This document shows positions 1 through 5,773 of a stretch of 7,404 nt of DNA, piece after piece (within the stretch, counting starts at the first letter, position 1; every line of letters starts with the position of its first letter). The DNA lies in the NCBI GenBank assembly GCA_000759655.1, contig KN173985.1, forward strand, positions 1-7,404. The letters run 5' to 3'. Source of the DNA: Acidicaldus organivorans (GTDB lineage Bacteria; Pseudomonadota; Alphaproteobacteria; Acetobacterales; Acetobacteraceae). The notes beneath the pieces were generated by a model. The model ran no database searches, was not told the origin of the DNA, and saw nothing but the letters and a program-made list of their open reading frames with translations. A program made the translations under genes and the position numbers.

Positions 1-563
1 CGCTCCCCACCGCCGCCGAGCCGCCCCCCGCCCCCAGCGCGCGCGGCATCGCCGCAGCGGGGCTTTTGGCGCTCGCCCTCTATCTCGTCGGCGTCGTCGT
101 CCAGGAGCTCTCCGGCTTTCCCGCGCCCGTGCTGATGCTGGCCCTCGCCGTCGGCCTCAAGCTGATCGACGGGGTCTCGGCCGAGATGCGGGGGGCAGCG
201 CTCACCCTCTACCAGTTCTTCGCCCAGTGCGTGACCTATCCGCTGATCTTCGCCATCGGCGTGGCGATGACGCCGTGGTCGAAACTGATCGGCGCCTTCA
301 CCCCGGCGACACTCTGGGTGGTGGCGGTCACGGTCGGGACGCTGATGGCGGTGGGCTTCGTCACCGGCCGCCTGATCGGGCTCTATCCGGTCGAGGCGGC
401 GATCGTGAACGCCTGCCACAGCGGCCAGGGCGGGACGGGCGACGTGATGATCCTCACCGCCGCCGAACGGATGCCGCTCATGCCCTTCGCCCAGATCGCC
501 ACCCGCATCGGGGGCGCGATCACTGTCACCCTGGCCCTCACCGCACTCCGCTTCCTGAGCTGA
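1..563 (+). CDS. 2-hydroxycarboxylate transporter (CitS/CimH family), C-terminal part
   Basis: Partial gene, cut at the 5' edge; the reading frame is open from base 3 and gives about 186 residues of a family usually near 440. The product is an inner-membrane secondary transporter for 2-hydroxycarboxylates such as citrate, malate or lactate, usually driven by Na+ or H+. The visible part has several hydrophobic segments. Near the end it carries the family hallmark SGQGGTGD (bases 420-443), the second glycine-rich re-entrant loop, followed by ERMPLMPFAQIATRIGG. From knowledge of CitS, the arginine of RIGG (bases 504-506) lies at the substrate-binding position. A TTG at base 66 could be mistaken for a start, but the frame continues upstream with a proline/alanine-rich stretch, then a hydrophobic helix, so I treat it as internal. 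The CoA-transferase gene begins 27 bp downstream in the same direction. Family assignment is firm; the substrate is unknown. Confidence 0.88.
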   Translation, partial: LPTAAEPPPAPSARGIAAAGLLALALYLVGVVVQELSGFPAPVLMLALAVGLKLIDGVSAEMRGAALTLYQFFAQCVTYPLIFAIGVAMTPWSKLIGAFTPATLWVVAVTVGTLMAVGFVTGRLIGLYPVEAAIVNACHSGQGGTGDVMILTAAERMPLMPFAQIATRIGGAITVTLALTALRFLS

Positions 564-590
564 ACCTCCAACGACGATGCCCGACCGACG

Positions 591-1868
591 ATGACCGCTC
601 CCCCGCGCCCTTCGCCCCCGCCCGCCGAATTCACCCCAGAGGCCACGGGTCCGCTCGCCGGACTGCGCGTGCTCGATCTCTCGCGGCTGGTGGCGGGCAA
701 TGTGCTGAGCTGGTGGCTCGCCGATTTCGGGGCGGAGGTGATCAAGATCGAGGATCCCGAATGCGGCGATCCCCTGCGCGCCTGGCAGCTTCAGGGGGTG
801 AGCTTCTTCTGGAAGATCTTCGGGCGCAACAAACGCTCGCTCGCCCTCGACCTCAAAGGCGAGGAGGGACGCGCCCTGGTGCTCCGCCTCGTCCGCCACT
901 CCGCGGTGCTGATCGAGAATTTCCGCCCCGGCACGCTCGAGGCGATGGGGCTTGCGCCCGAACGGCTGTGGGAGGAAGCCCCCCGCCTCGTCATCGCCCG
1001 CGTCTCCGGCTTCGGCCAGGACGGCCCCTATCGCCGCCGCCCCGGCTTCGGCACGCTGGTCGAGGCGATGTCGGGCTTCGCCGCGAAATGCGGCTTCCCC
1101 GACCGCGAGCCGCTGCTGCCCCCTCTCGCGCTCGCCGACATGATCGCAGGCCTCGCCGGCGCCTTCGCCACGCTCGCCGCGGTGCGGGCGGCGGAGGCCG
1201 GCGGGCGCGGCCAGGTGATCGACATCGCGCTGCTTGAGGCAATCCATACCCTGCTCGGGCCCGATACGGCGATCTACGCCGCGCTCGGCGAGAAACCGGC
1301 GCGCACCGGCAACCGCTCGATGACCTCCGCCCCGCGCGGCGTCTTCCGCACCCGGGATGGGCGTTACGTGGCGCTCTCCGCCTCGATGCAGACCATGGCC
1401 GAGCGCCTCTTCCGCGCCATTGGCCGGCCGGACATGATCGAGGATCCGCGGTTTCGCACCAATACCGACCGGCTGAAGCACGTCGAGGAATGCGAGGCGC
1501 CGATCGCGGATTTCATCGCCGCTCGCGATCTCGACGAGGTGCTCGCCCTCTTCGAGGCGGCCGAGGTCACCGTCGCCCCGGTCTATGAGGTCGATCAGTT
1601 CCTCGCCGACCCCCATGTGCAGGCCCGCGGCACGGTCCGCGCCCTGCCCGATGCCGAGCTCGGCGCAATCGCCATGCCTGCCGTCACCCCGCGGCTCTCC
1701 GCCACCCCGGGCGCGCTCCGCCGCCCCGCCCCGCGCCTTGGCGAGGATACCCGCGCCATCCTCACCGGCCTCGGTTTGGACGGGGACGACATCGCCGCCC
1801 TCGCCGCGCGCGGGGTGATCCGGGTCGCGGAGGAGGAGGGCGAGGCAGAGGTAAGGGAGGAACCATGA
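591..1868 (+). CDS. Family III (CaiB/BaiF) acyl-CoA transferase
   Basis: A 425-residue cytoplasmic enzyme that moves CoA from an acyl-CoA donor to a carboxylic acid; length is normal for the family (about 390-430). The N-terminal signature is present: GLRVLDLSRLVAGN near residues 24-37, then ADFGAEVIKIEDP (44-56), RNKRSLALDLK (79-89) and ENFRPGTLEAMGL (109-121). VSGFGQDGPYRRRPGF follows (138-153). Asp183 in the LADMIAGLAG context is the likely catalytic aspartate that forms the acyl anhydride. The linker and C-terminal half (GVFRTRDGRYVALS, then the FEAAEVTVAPVYEVDQF region) are also typical. The ATG has no clear Shine-Dalgarno, so translation may depend partly on the upstream transporter gene. 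Its stop overlaps the start of the lyase gene by 4 bp (ATGA), implying coupling. Context suggests it activates malate, citramalate or a similar acid, perhaps with succinyl-CoA as donor. That is inference; this superfamily is too diverse for a substrate call. Confidence 0.93.
   Translation: MTAPPRPSPPPAEFTPEATGPLAGLRVLDLSRLVAGNVLSWWLADFGAEVIKIEDPECGDPLRAWQLQGVSFFWKIFGRNKRSLALDLKGEEGRALVLRLVRHSAVLIENFRPGTLEAMGLAPERLWEEAPRLVIARVSGFGQDGPYRRRPGFGTLVEAMSGFAAKCGFPDREPLLPPLALADMIAGLAGAFATLAAVRAAEAGGRGQVIDIALLEAIHTLLGPDTAIYAALGEKPARTGNRSMTSAPRGVFRTRDGRYVALSASMQTMAERLFRAIGRPDMIEDPRFRTNTDRLKHVEECEAPIADFIAARDLDEVLALFEAAEVTVAPVYEVDQFLADPHVQARGTVRALPDAELGAIAMPAVTPRLSATPGALRRPAPRLGEDTRAILTGLGLDGDDIAALAARGVIRVAEEEGEAEVREEP
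1853..1860 (+). promoter_or_regulatory. Shine-Dalgarno of the CitE-like lyase gene
   Basis: AAGGGAGG lies just ahead of two in-frame ATG codons, at 1865 and 1868. The spacing is 4 nt to the first ATG and 7 nt to the second, so the second is the better-placed start. The element is inside the end of the CoA-transferase coding sequence. Confidence 0.7.
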
Positions 1869-2776
1869 TGCACGAGACGGACTGGCCGGCCTGGCGGTCG
1901 CTGCTCTACGTCCCCGCCACCAATGAGCGCTTCGCCCGCAAGGCCGCGACGAGCGGGGCGGATGCGGTCATCCTCGATCTCGAGGACTCGGTGCCGCAGA
2001 GCGAGAAGCCGCGCGCCCGCGCCCTGCTCGAAGCCCACGCCGCGCTCGCCCGCGCCGGCGGGGCGGACATCGTGGTCCGCATCAACCGCCCCTGGCGGCA
2101 GGCGATCGCCGATCTCGAGGCGGCGGTGATTCCGGGCATCGCCGCGCTCAAACTGCCCAAGGTGGAAAGCGCCGAGCACGTCGCCGCCCTCGCCGAAATC
2201 GTGGCGGAGCTCGAGGCGGAGCGGGGGCTGCCGCAGGGGACGGTGCGCTTCATTCCGATGATCGAGACGGCGCGCGGCTTCTTCGCCGCCCCCGCCATCG
2301 CCGCCGCCCATCCGCGCAACGTGGCGCTTGCCCTCGGGGTGGAGGATTTCTCCGCCTCGCTCGGCATGGAACCCCATTTCGAGGGGCTGCTCTATCCCAA
2401 GCAATGGGTGGCGATCGCCGCCCGCGCGGCGGGGCTGATGCCGCTCGGCTTCATCGGCACGGTCGCCGAGTTTCAGGACCTCGCAGGCCTGCGCGAGACG
2501 CTCCGCCGCTCGCGCCGCCTGGGCTTCGTCGCCGCCTCGGCCATCCACCCGGTGCAGATCCCCCTGATCAACGAGGAATACGGGCCGAAGCCCGAAGAGA
2601 TCGCGCGCGCCGAGCGCCTGATCGCCACCTATGAAGCGGCCGAGCGGGAGGGAGTGGGCGCGATCCGTTTCGAAGGCAAGATGATCGACGTCCCCGTCGC
2701 CCAACGCGCCCGTGCCTTTCTCCGCCGCGCCCGCACACTCGCGGCGAAAGAGAAAGCCCGCCCCGGCGCGAGTTGA
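1865..2776 (+). CDS. HpcH/HpaI aldolase family, CitE-like acyl-CoA lyase
   Basis: A 303-residue TIM-barrel enzyme of the CitE/malyl-CoA/citramalyl-CoA lyase group; length is normal (about 270-320). Family features appear in order: RSLLYVPATNERF (residues 11-23), GADAVILDLEDSV (31-43), VVRIN with Arg72 as expected CoA/substrate contact, KLPKVES (96-102), IPMIETARG with Glu134, and LGVEDFSASLG with Asp161. Glu134 and Asp161 match the Mg2+ ligands of the family. The later AASAIHPVQIPLINEEY segment is the usual C-terminal core. Expected reaction: reversible cleavage of a 3-hydroxyacyl-CoA such as malyl-CoA or citramalyl-CoA to acetyl-CoA plus glyoxylate or pyruvate. No citrate-lyase alpha or gamma subunit gene is adjacent in the window, so a free acyl-CoA substrate is more likely than the citrate lyase complex. 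ATG 1868 may be the true start (302 residues) because its Shine-Dalgarno spacing is better. Exact substrate unknown. Confidence 0.92.
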   Translation: MMHETDWPAWRSLLYVPATNERFARKAATSGADAVILDLEDSVPQSEKPRARALLEAHAALARAGGADIVVRINRPWRQAIADLEAAVIPGIAALKLPKVESAEHVAALAEIVAELEAERGLPQGTVRFIPMIETARGFFAAPAIAAAHPRNVALALGVEDFSASLGMEPHFEGLLYPKQWVAIAARAAGLMPLGFIGTVAEFQDLAGLRETLRRSRRLGFVAASAIHPVQIPLINEEYGPKPEEIARAERLIATYEAAEREGVGAIRFEGKMIDVPVAQRARAFLRRARTLAAKEKARPGAS

Positions 2777-2779
2777 AAC

Positions 2780-2841
2780 CCCCCGCCAAGCTGTGATCGC
2801 GGCCCCTTTGATCGGGGCCCGGCTTGCCCGCTTGGCGGGGG
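2780..2841. terminator. Inverted repeat between convergent operons, likely bidirectional terminator
   Basis: Bases 2780-2791 (CCCCCGCCAAGC) pair perfectly with 2830-2841 (GCTTGGCGGGGG), a 12-bp stem. Inside the enclosed segment GGCCCC (2801-2806) can pair with GGGGCC (2814-2819) around a 7-nt loop, giving a nested stem. It begins 3 nt after the lyase stop codon and ends 22 nt before the adk stop codon on the other strand. Neither flank has a T-rich tract, so it is not a classic intrinsic terminator. It could pause polymerase, protect 3' ends, or be a dispersed repeat. Confidence 0.65.
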
Positions 2842-2863
2842 AGCCGGAGAAAGGGAGCCTCTC

Positions 2864-3526
2864 TTAGTGGGCCCGTTCGGCGATCACGCGATCGAGCGCT
2901 TCCGCCACCGCCTCGATCGGCGCCATGCCGTCGATGGTGACGAGCAGCCCCTTGGCCCGGTAATAGGGAAGCAGCGGCGCGGTCTGGCGATGATAGGCGG
3001 CGAGCCGGGCGGCGACCGTCTCCGGCCGATCATCGGCGCGGCGGACGAACTCGGTGCTGCCGCAGATGTCGCACACGCCGGGCACCTTGGTCGGCTTGAA
3101 ACGGTCGTGATAGCCCGCCCCGCAGCGGGCGCAGGAGAAGCGCCCGGCGATGCGCTCGATCAGCGCCTGATCATCGACGGCGAGCTCGATCACCGCGGTG
3201 AGCGCCATGCCCTGCTCGGCGAGCAGCGCATCGAGTGCCTCAGCCTGCGGCACGGTACGCGGGAAGCCATCGAGGATGAACCCGGCCTTCGCTTCTGGGG
3301 TGGCGAGCCGCGCCCGCAGCATGGCGATGATCAGCGCATCCGGCACCAGTTCGCCGCGCTCCATGATCGCCTTGGCCTCGCGCCCGATCTCGGTGCCAGC
3401 GGCGACCTCGGCGCGCAGCATGTCGCCAGTGGCGATGGCGAGCAGCCCATGACGCTCGGCCAGACGTTTGGCCTGGGTTCCTTTGCCGGCGCCGGGCGGG
3501 CCGAGCAGGATCAGATTGAGCGCCAT
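2864..3526 (-). CDS. adk: Adenylate kinase with zinc-type LID domain
   Basis: A 220-residue cytoplasmic enzyme for ATP + AMP = 2 ADP, of the long (LID-containing) bacterial type. The P-loop is GPPGAGKGT at residues 9-17 with Lys15. The AMP-binding part includes [10 protein letters not shown] (32-41) and [12 protein letters not shown] (85-96) with Arg90. The LID runs from about residue 128 to 165 and carries four cysteines, Cys132, Cys135, Cys152 and Cys155, in a CX2C-X16-CX2C pattern expected to bind zinc. [15 protein letters not shown] (165-179) supplies the conserved arginines. The start is supported by AAGGAGG (3531-3537), 4 nt upstream. It is the last gene of the ribosomal run here, 87 nt after secY, and its stop faces the convergent lyase gene across the inverted repeat. 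In most alphaproteobacteria rpsM would follow, but it does not here. Confidence 0.97.
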   Translation of the reverse strand: MALNLILLGPPGAGKGTQAKRLAERHGLLAIATGDMLRAEVAAGTEIGREAKAIMERGELVPDALIIAMLRARLATPEAKAGFILDGFPRTVPQAEALDALLAEQGMALTAVIELAVDDQALIERIAGRFSCARCGAGYHDRFKPTKVPGVCDICGSTEFVRRADDRPETVAARLAAYHRQTAPLLPYYRAKGLLVTIDGMAPIEAVAEALDRVIAERAH

Positions 3527-3565
3527 GTCTCCTCCTTCTTCCGTGGGGCTTTCCTCGAGGGGTCC

Positions 3566-3584
3566 TTTCCGCTTTCCGCTTCCG
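3566..3584. repeat. Short tandem repeat in the secY-adk spacer
   Basis: Two adjacent copies of TTTCCGC (3566-3572 and 3573-3579) are followed by a partial third copy (3580-3584). In the mRNA sense it reads as purine-rich GCGGAAA units about 40-60 nt ahead of the adk start. The rest of this 87-nt spacer (3527-3613) holds the adk Shine-Dalgarno and no other clear structure. It may be chance or a single-stranded leader for adk translation. Confidence 0.4.
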
Positions 3585-3613
3585 TCCCTGCCGTGCCGTG
3601 AGCAGCACCCCCC

Positions 3614-4957
3614 TCAGCGGGTCCGCGCCTTGAGCCGGGACTTGCGGATCAGCCCCTCATATTGGTGGGCGAGCAGATGGGCCTGCACCTGGGTGATGGT
3701 GTCCATCGTCACCGAAACCATGATCATCAGGCTGGTGCCGCCGAAATAGAAGGGCACGCCGTAATGGCTGATCAGGATCTCGGGGAGGAGGCAGACCGCG
3801 GTGACGTAGAGCGCCCCGATCGTGGTGAGCCGGGTGAGCACGTAGTCGAAATACTGGGCGGTGGCCTGACCGGGCCGGATGCCGGGGATGAAGCCGCCAT
3901 ATTTGCGCAGATTCTCCGCCGTCTCCTCCGGATTGAACACCACCGCGGTGTAGAAATAGGAGAAGAAAATGATCAGCGCGGCGTAGAGCACCATGTAGAG
4001 CGGCTGGCCATGGGCGAGCTCACCGGTGATCCAGGTGAGCCAGGCCGGGCCGGAGGCGTGCGAGAACCCGGCGATGGTGGCCGGAATGAGCAGGATGGAG
4101 CTCGTGAAGATCGGCGGGATGACGCCCGAGGTGTTGAGCTTGAGCGGCATGTGGGTCGCCTCGCCGCCGAACATGCGCATCCCCACCTGCCGCTTGGGAT
4201 ACTGCACCACCACCCGCCGGTGCGCCCGCTCCATGAACACGATGAAGGCGATCACCAGCACCGCGATGACGAGGAAGCCCACGATGAAGAAGCCGGAAAG
4301 CGCGCCGGTGCGGCCAAGCTCGAGCAGGGTGGCGAGCGCGTGGGGGAGGTTGGCGACGATGCCGGAGAAGATGATCAGGCTGGTGCCGTTGCCCACCCCG
4401 CGCGCGGTGATCTGCTCGCCGAGCCACATCAGGAAGACGGTGCCGCCGGTGAGGGTGATGATGGTATCGAAACGGAAGAACCAGCCCGGGTTGATCACCG
4501 CCGGGCCGAAACTGCCGCGCAAACTCTCGAGCCCCATGGCGATGCCATAGGCCTGGAAGGCGGCGATGACCACGGTGAGATAGCGCGTGTACTGATTGAG
4601 TTTCTTCCGCCCGCTCTCGCCCTCTTTCTTCAGCGCCTCGAGCGAGGGCAGCGCGGCCGACATCAGCTGGATGATGATGCTCGCGCTGATATAGGGCATG
4701 ATGTTGAGGGCAAAGACGGTGAGGCGGCGCAGCGCGCCCCCGCTGAACATGTCGAACATGCCGAGGATGCCCCCGCCATGCTGCGCCATCATCTCGCCCA
4801 TCACCGCCGAGTCGACCCCGGGCAGCGGGATGTAGGTGCCGAGGCGATAGACGATCAGGGCCCCGAGCGTAAACCAGATGCGTTTCTTGAGGTCGGTCGC
4901 CTTGGCGAACAGACCGAGATTGAGGTTCGCCGCGAGTTGTTCTGCCGCTGAGGCCAT
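3614..4957 (-). CDS. secY: Protein translocase channel subunit SecY
   Basis: A 447-residue inner-membrane protein that forms the SecYEG export channel used by SecA and by ribosomes. About ten membrane segments can be followed: roughly residues 25-45, 79-100, 122-143, 162-180, 190-212, 221-243, 276-296, 319-341, 378-396 and 403-421. The plug region lies near 60-75 (GGGILGMFDMFSGG). Cytoplasmic loops have the family motifs HRRVVVQYPKRQVG (246-259) and RKYGGFIPGIRPGQ (351-364). The GVGNGTSLIIFSGI segment (187-200) is also diagnostic. Start choice: an in-frame ATG at 4966 directly abuts the GGGAG Shine-Dalgarno, whereas ATG 4957 has a 9-nt spacing and gives MASAAEQLAANLN, the N-terminus I recognise from related proteins. 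The gene follows rplO after a 75-nt spacer with GC-rich hairpins and precedes adk, the normal alphaproteobacterial order. Confidence 0.97.
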   Translation of the reverse strand: MASAAEQLAANLNLGLFAKATDLKKRIWFTLGALIVYRLGTYIPLPGVDSAVMGEMMAQHGGGILGMFDMFSGGALRRLTVFALNIMPYISASIIIQLMSAALPSLEALKKEGESGRKKLNQYTRYLTVVIAAFQAYGIAMGLESLRGSFGPAVINPGWFFRFDTIITLTGGTVFLMWLGEQITARGVGNGTSLIIFSGIVANLPHALATLLELGRTGALSGFFIVGFLVIAVLVIAFIVFMERAHRRVVVQYPKRQVGMRMFGGEATHMPLKLNTSGVIPPIFTSSILLIPATIAGFSHASGPAWLTWITGELAHGQPLYMVLYAALIIFFSYFYTAVVFNPEETAENLRKYGGFIPGIRPGQATAQYFDYVLTRLTTIGALYVTAVCLLPEILISHYGVPFYFGGTSLMIMVSVTMDTITQVQAHLLAHQYEGLIRKSRLKARTR

Positions 4958-4966
4958 GATCCGCAT

Positions 4967-4971
4967 CTCCC
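4967..4971 (-). promoter_or_regulatory. Shine-Dalgarno deciding the secY start
   Basis: GGGAG on the minus strand touches the upstream ATG (4966) but is 9 nt from the ATG at 4957. This favours the shorter protein. A GC-rich hairpin ends one base upstream. Confidence 0.6.
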
Positions 4972-4972
4972 G

Positions 4973-5014
4973 CCCGCGCGCCGGGCGCGGGCCTTCATCT
5001 TAAGGGCGAAGGCC
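4973..5014 (-). promoter_or_regulatory. Two overlapping hairpins in the rplO-secY spacer
   Basis: Stem A pairs CCCGCGC (4973-4979) with GCGCGGG (4985-4991) around a 5-nt loop. Stem B pairs GGCCTTC (4990-4996) with GAAGGCC (5008-5014) around an 11-nt loop. They share bases 4990-4991, so both cannot form in full. Stem A ends one base from the secY Shine-Dalgarno and could affect ribosome access. A regulatory role is inference only; GC-rich spacers form stems easily. Confidence 0.4.
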
Positions 5015-5032
5015 TGCGCCTGGCAATCGCTC

Positions 5033-5536
5033 TCAGGCGGATGGCGTCTCCGCCGCGGCCGCACCGGCGGAAGCGGCGCGGAGCACGGTGACCGTTCCCC
5101 CCGCCTTTTCCACCGCCGCGATCGCCGACTGTGAGGCGCGGCTCACGGTAAGCCGGAGCGGCACGGTGATCTCGCCGCGGGCGAGCAGCACCACGCCTGC
5201 GGTGCCGCGCCGGTCGACGAGGCGGAGCGCTTCGAGCTTCTCCTCGTCGAGTTCACTCCCCGCCGCGATCCGCCCCTCCTCCACCGCGCGGGCGAGTGTG
5301 GCGAGGTTGAGCGGGGCGAAGACCTCGCGGAACGGATTCTTGAAGCCGCGCTTAGGCAGGCGGCGGTAGATGGGGAGCTGGCCGCCCTCGAACCCGTTGA
5401 GGGAGACGCCGGTGCGCGCCTTCTGCCCCTTCACGCCCCGTCCCGACGTCTTGCCCTTGCCCGAGCCGATGCCGCGCCCGAGCCGCTTGCTCTGCTTGCG
5501 CGCGCCGGGATTGTCCTTGATCTCGTTGAGTTTCAT
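5033..5536 (-). CDS. rplO: 50S ribosomal protein L15
   Basis: A 167-residue 23S rRNA-binding protein of the large subunit, slightly longer than the 144 residues of E. coli L15. The N-terminal extension that threads into rRNA is clear: [20 protein letters not shown] (residues 17-36), then [18 protein letters not shown] (48-65). The globular half ends with [19 protein letters not shown] (131-149). The extra length is an alanine-rich tail (residues 154-167), likely flexible. It starts 3 nt after the rpmD stop (TAAAGGATG). A GGGGG run (5543-5547) 6 nt ahead can pair with the anti-Shine-Dalgarno through one G-U wobble. It is co-transcribed with rpmD and secY. Confidence 0.98.
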   Translation of the reverse strand: MKLNEIKDNPGARKQSKRLGRGIGSGKGKTSGRGVKGQKARTGVSLNGFEGGQLPIYRRLPKRGFKNPFREVFAPLNLATLARAVEEGRIAAGSELDEEKLEALRLVDRRGTAGVVLLARGEITVPLRLTVSRASQSAIAAVEKAGGTVTVLRAASAGAAAAETPSA

Positions 5537-5539
5537 CCT

Positions 5540-5773
5540 TTACCCCCGATCCCCCTCAGCGCCGAGCGTCTCGACCTGCACCAGATGGGCCACCCGCCGC
5601 ACCATGCCGCGGATGACGGGCGTGTCCGGAAGCTCCCGCCAGTAGCCGACGCGGCCCAGGCCGAGCGCGCGGATGGTGGCCTTCTGGTCGGGCTTCCGTC
5701 CCGAGGCCGAGGCGATCTGGCGGATACGAAGCCGCGCCCCGGCCGGAGAGGTCCGTTCGTTGGTCTCAGCCAT
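5540..5773 (-). CDS. rpmD: 50S ribosomal protein L30
   Basis: A 77-residue protein of the large subunit; E. coli L30 is about 59, and the difference is in short tails at both ends. The core reads [20 protein letters not shown] (residues 15-34), then [20 protein letters not shown] (37-56) and [12 protein letters not shown], the typical L30 pattern. I chose ATG 5773 rather than the ATG at 5833, because the additional 20 residues are the rpsE tail repeat read in another frame. The chosen ATG overlaps the last 8 bases of rpsE (ATGGCTGA), so translation is probably coupled. The Shine-Dalgarno is a weak GGGGG (5780-5784) 6 nt upstream, the same form seen ahead of rplO. Confidence 0.96.
   Translation of the reverse strand: MAETNERTSPAGARLRIRQIASASGRKPDQKATIRALGLGRVGYWRELPDTPVIRGMVRRVAHLVQVETLGAEGDRG

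Noticed and set aside
66..68. TTG as the start of a short transporter gene
   Set aside because: The frame is open to the window edge, and the family needs more than 200 additional N-terminal residues; the gene is cut by the window, not truncated.
227..1237. Open frame of 336 codons on the plus strand across the transporter and CoA-transferase
   Set aside because: Arg/Pro/Gly-rich product without domains; it crosses two well-supported genes in another frame.
1595..2704. Open frame of 369 codons on the minus strand opposite the lyase gene
   Set aside because: Composition is that of an antisense shadow, and the lyase has all family motifs in the correct order.
1865..2776. Citrate lyase beta subunit (CitE of the citrate lyase complex)
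   Set aside because: No citC, citD, citF, citG or citX neighbours are visible, and a CoA-transferase partner points to a free acyl-CoA substrate. Not fully excluded, because upstream genes are outside the window.
2867..3601. Open frame of 244 codons on the plus strand opposite adk
   Set aside because: No recognisable motifs; adenylate kinase on the minus strand accounts for the region.
3662..4951. Open frame of 429 codons on the plus strand opposite secY
   Set aside because: Its product is a low-complexity His/Asp/Glu/Gly-rich sequence, typical of a GC-rich antisense frame, and SecY on the other strand is certain.
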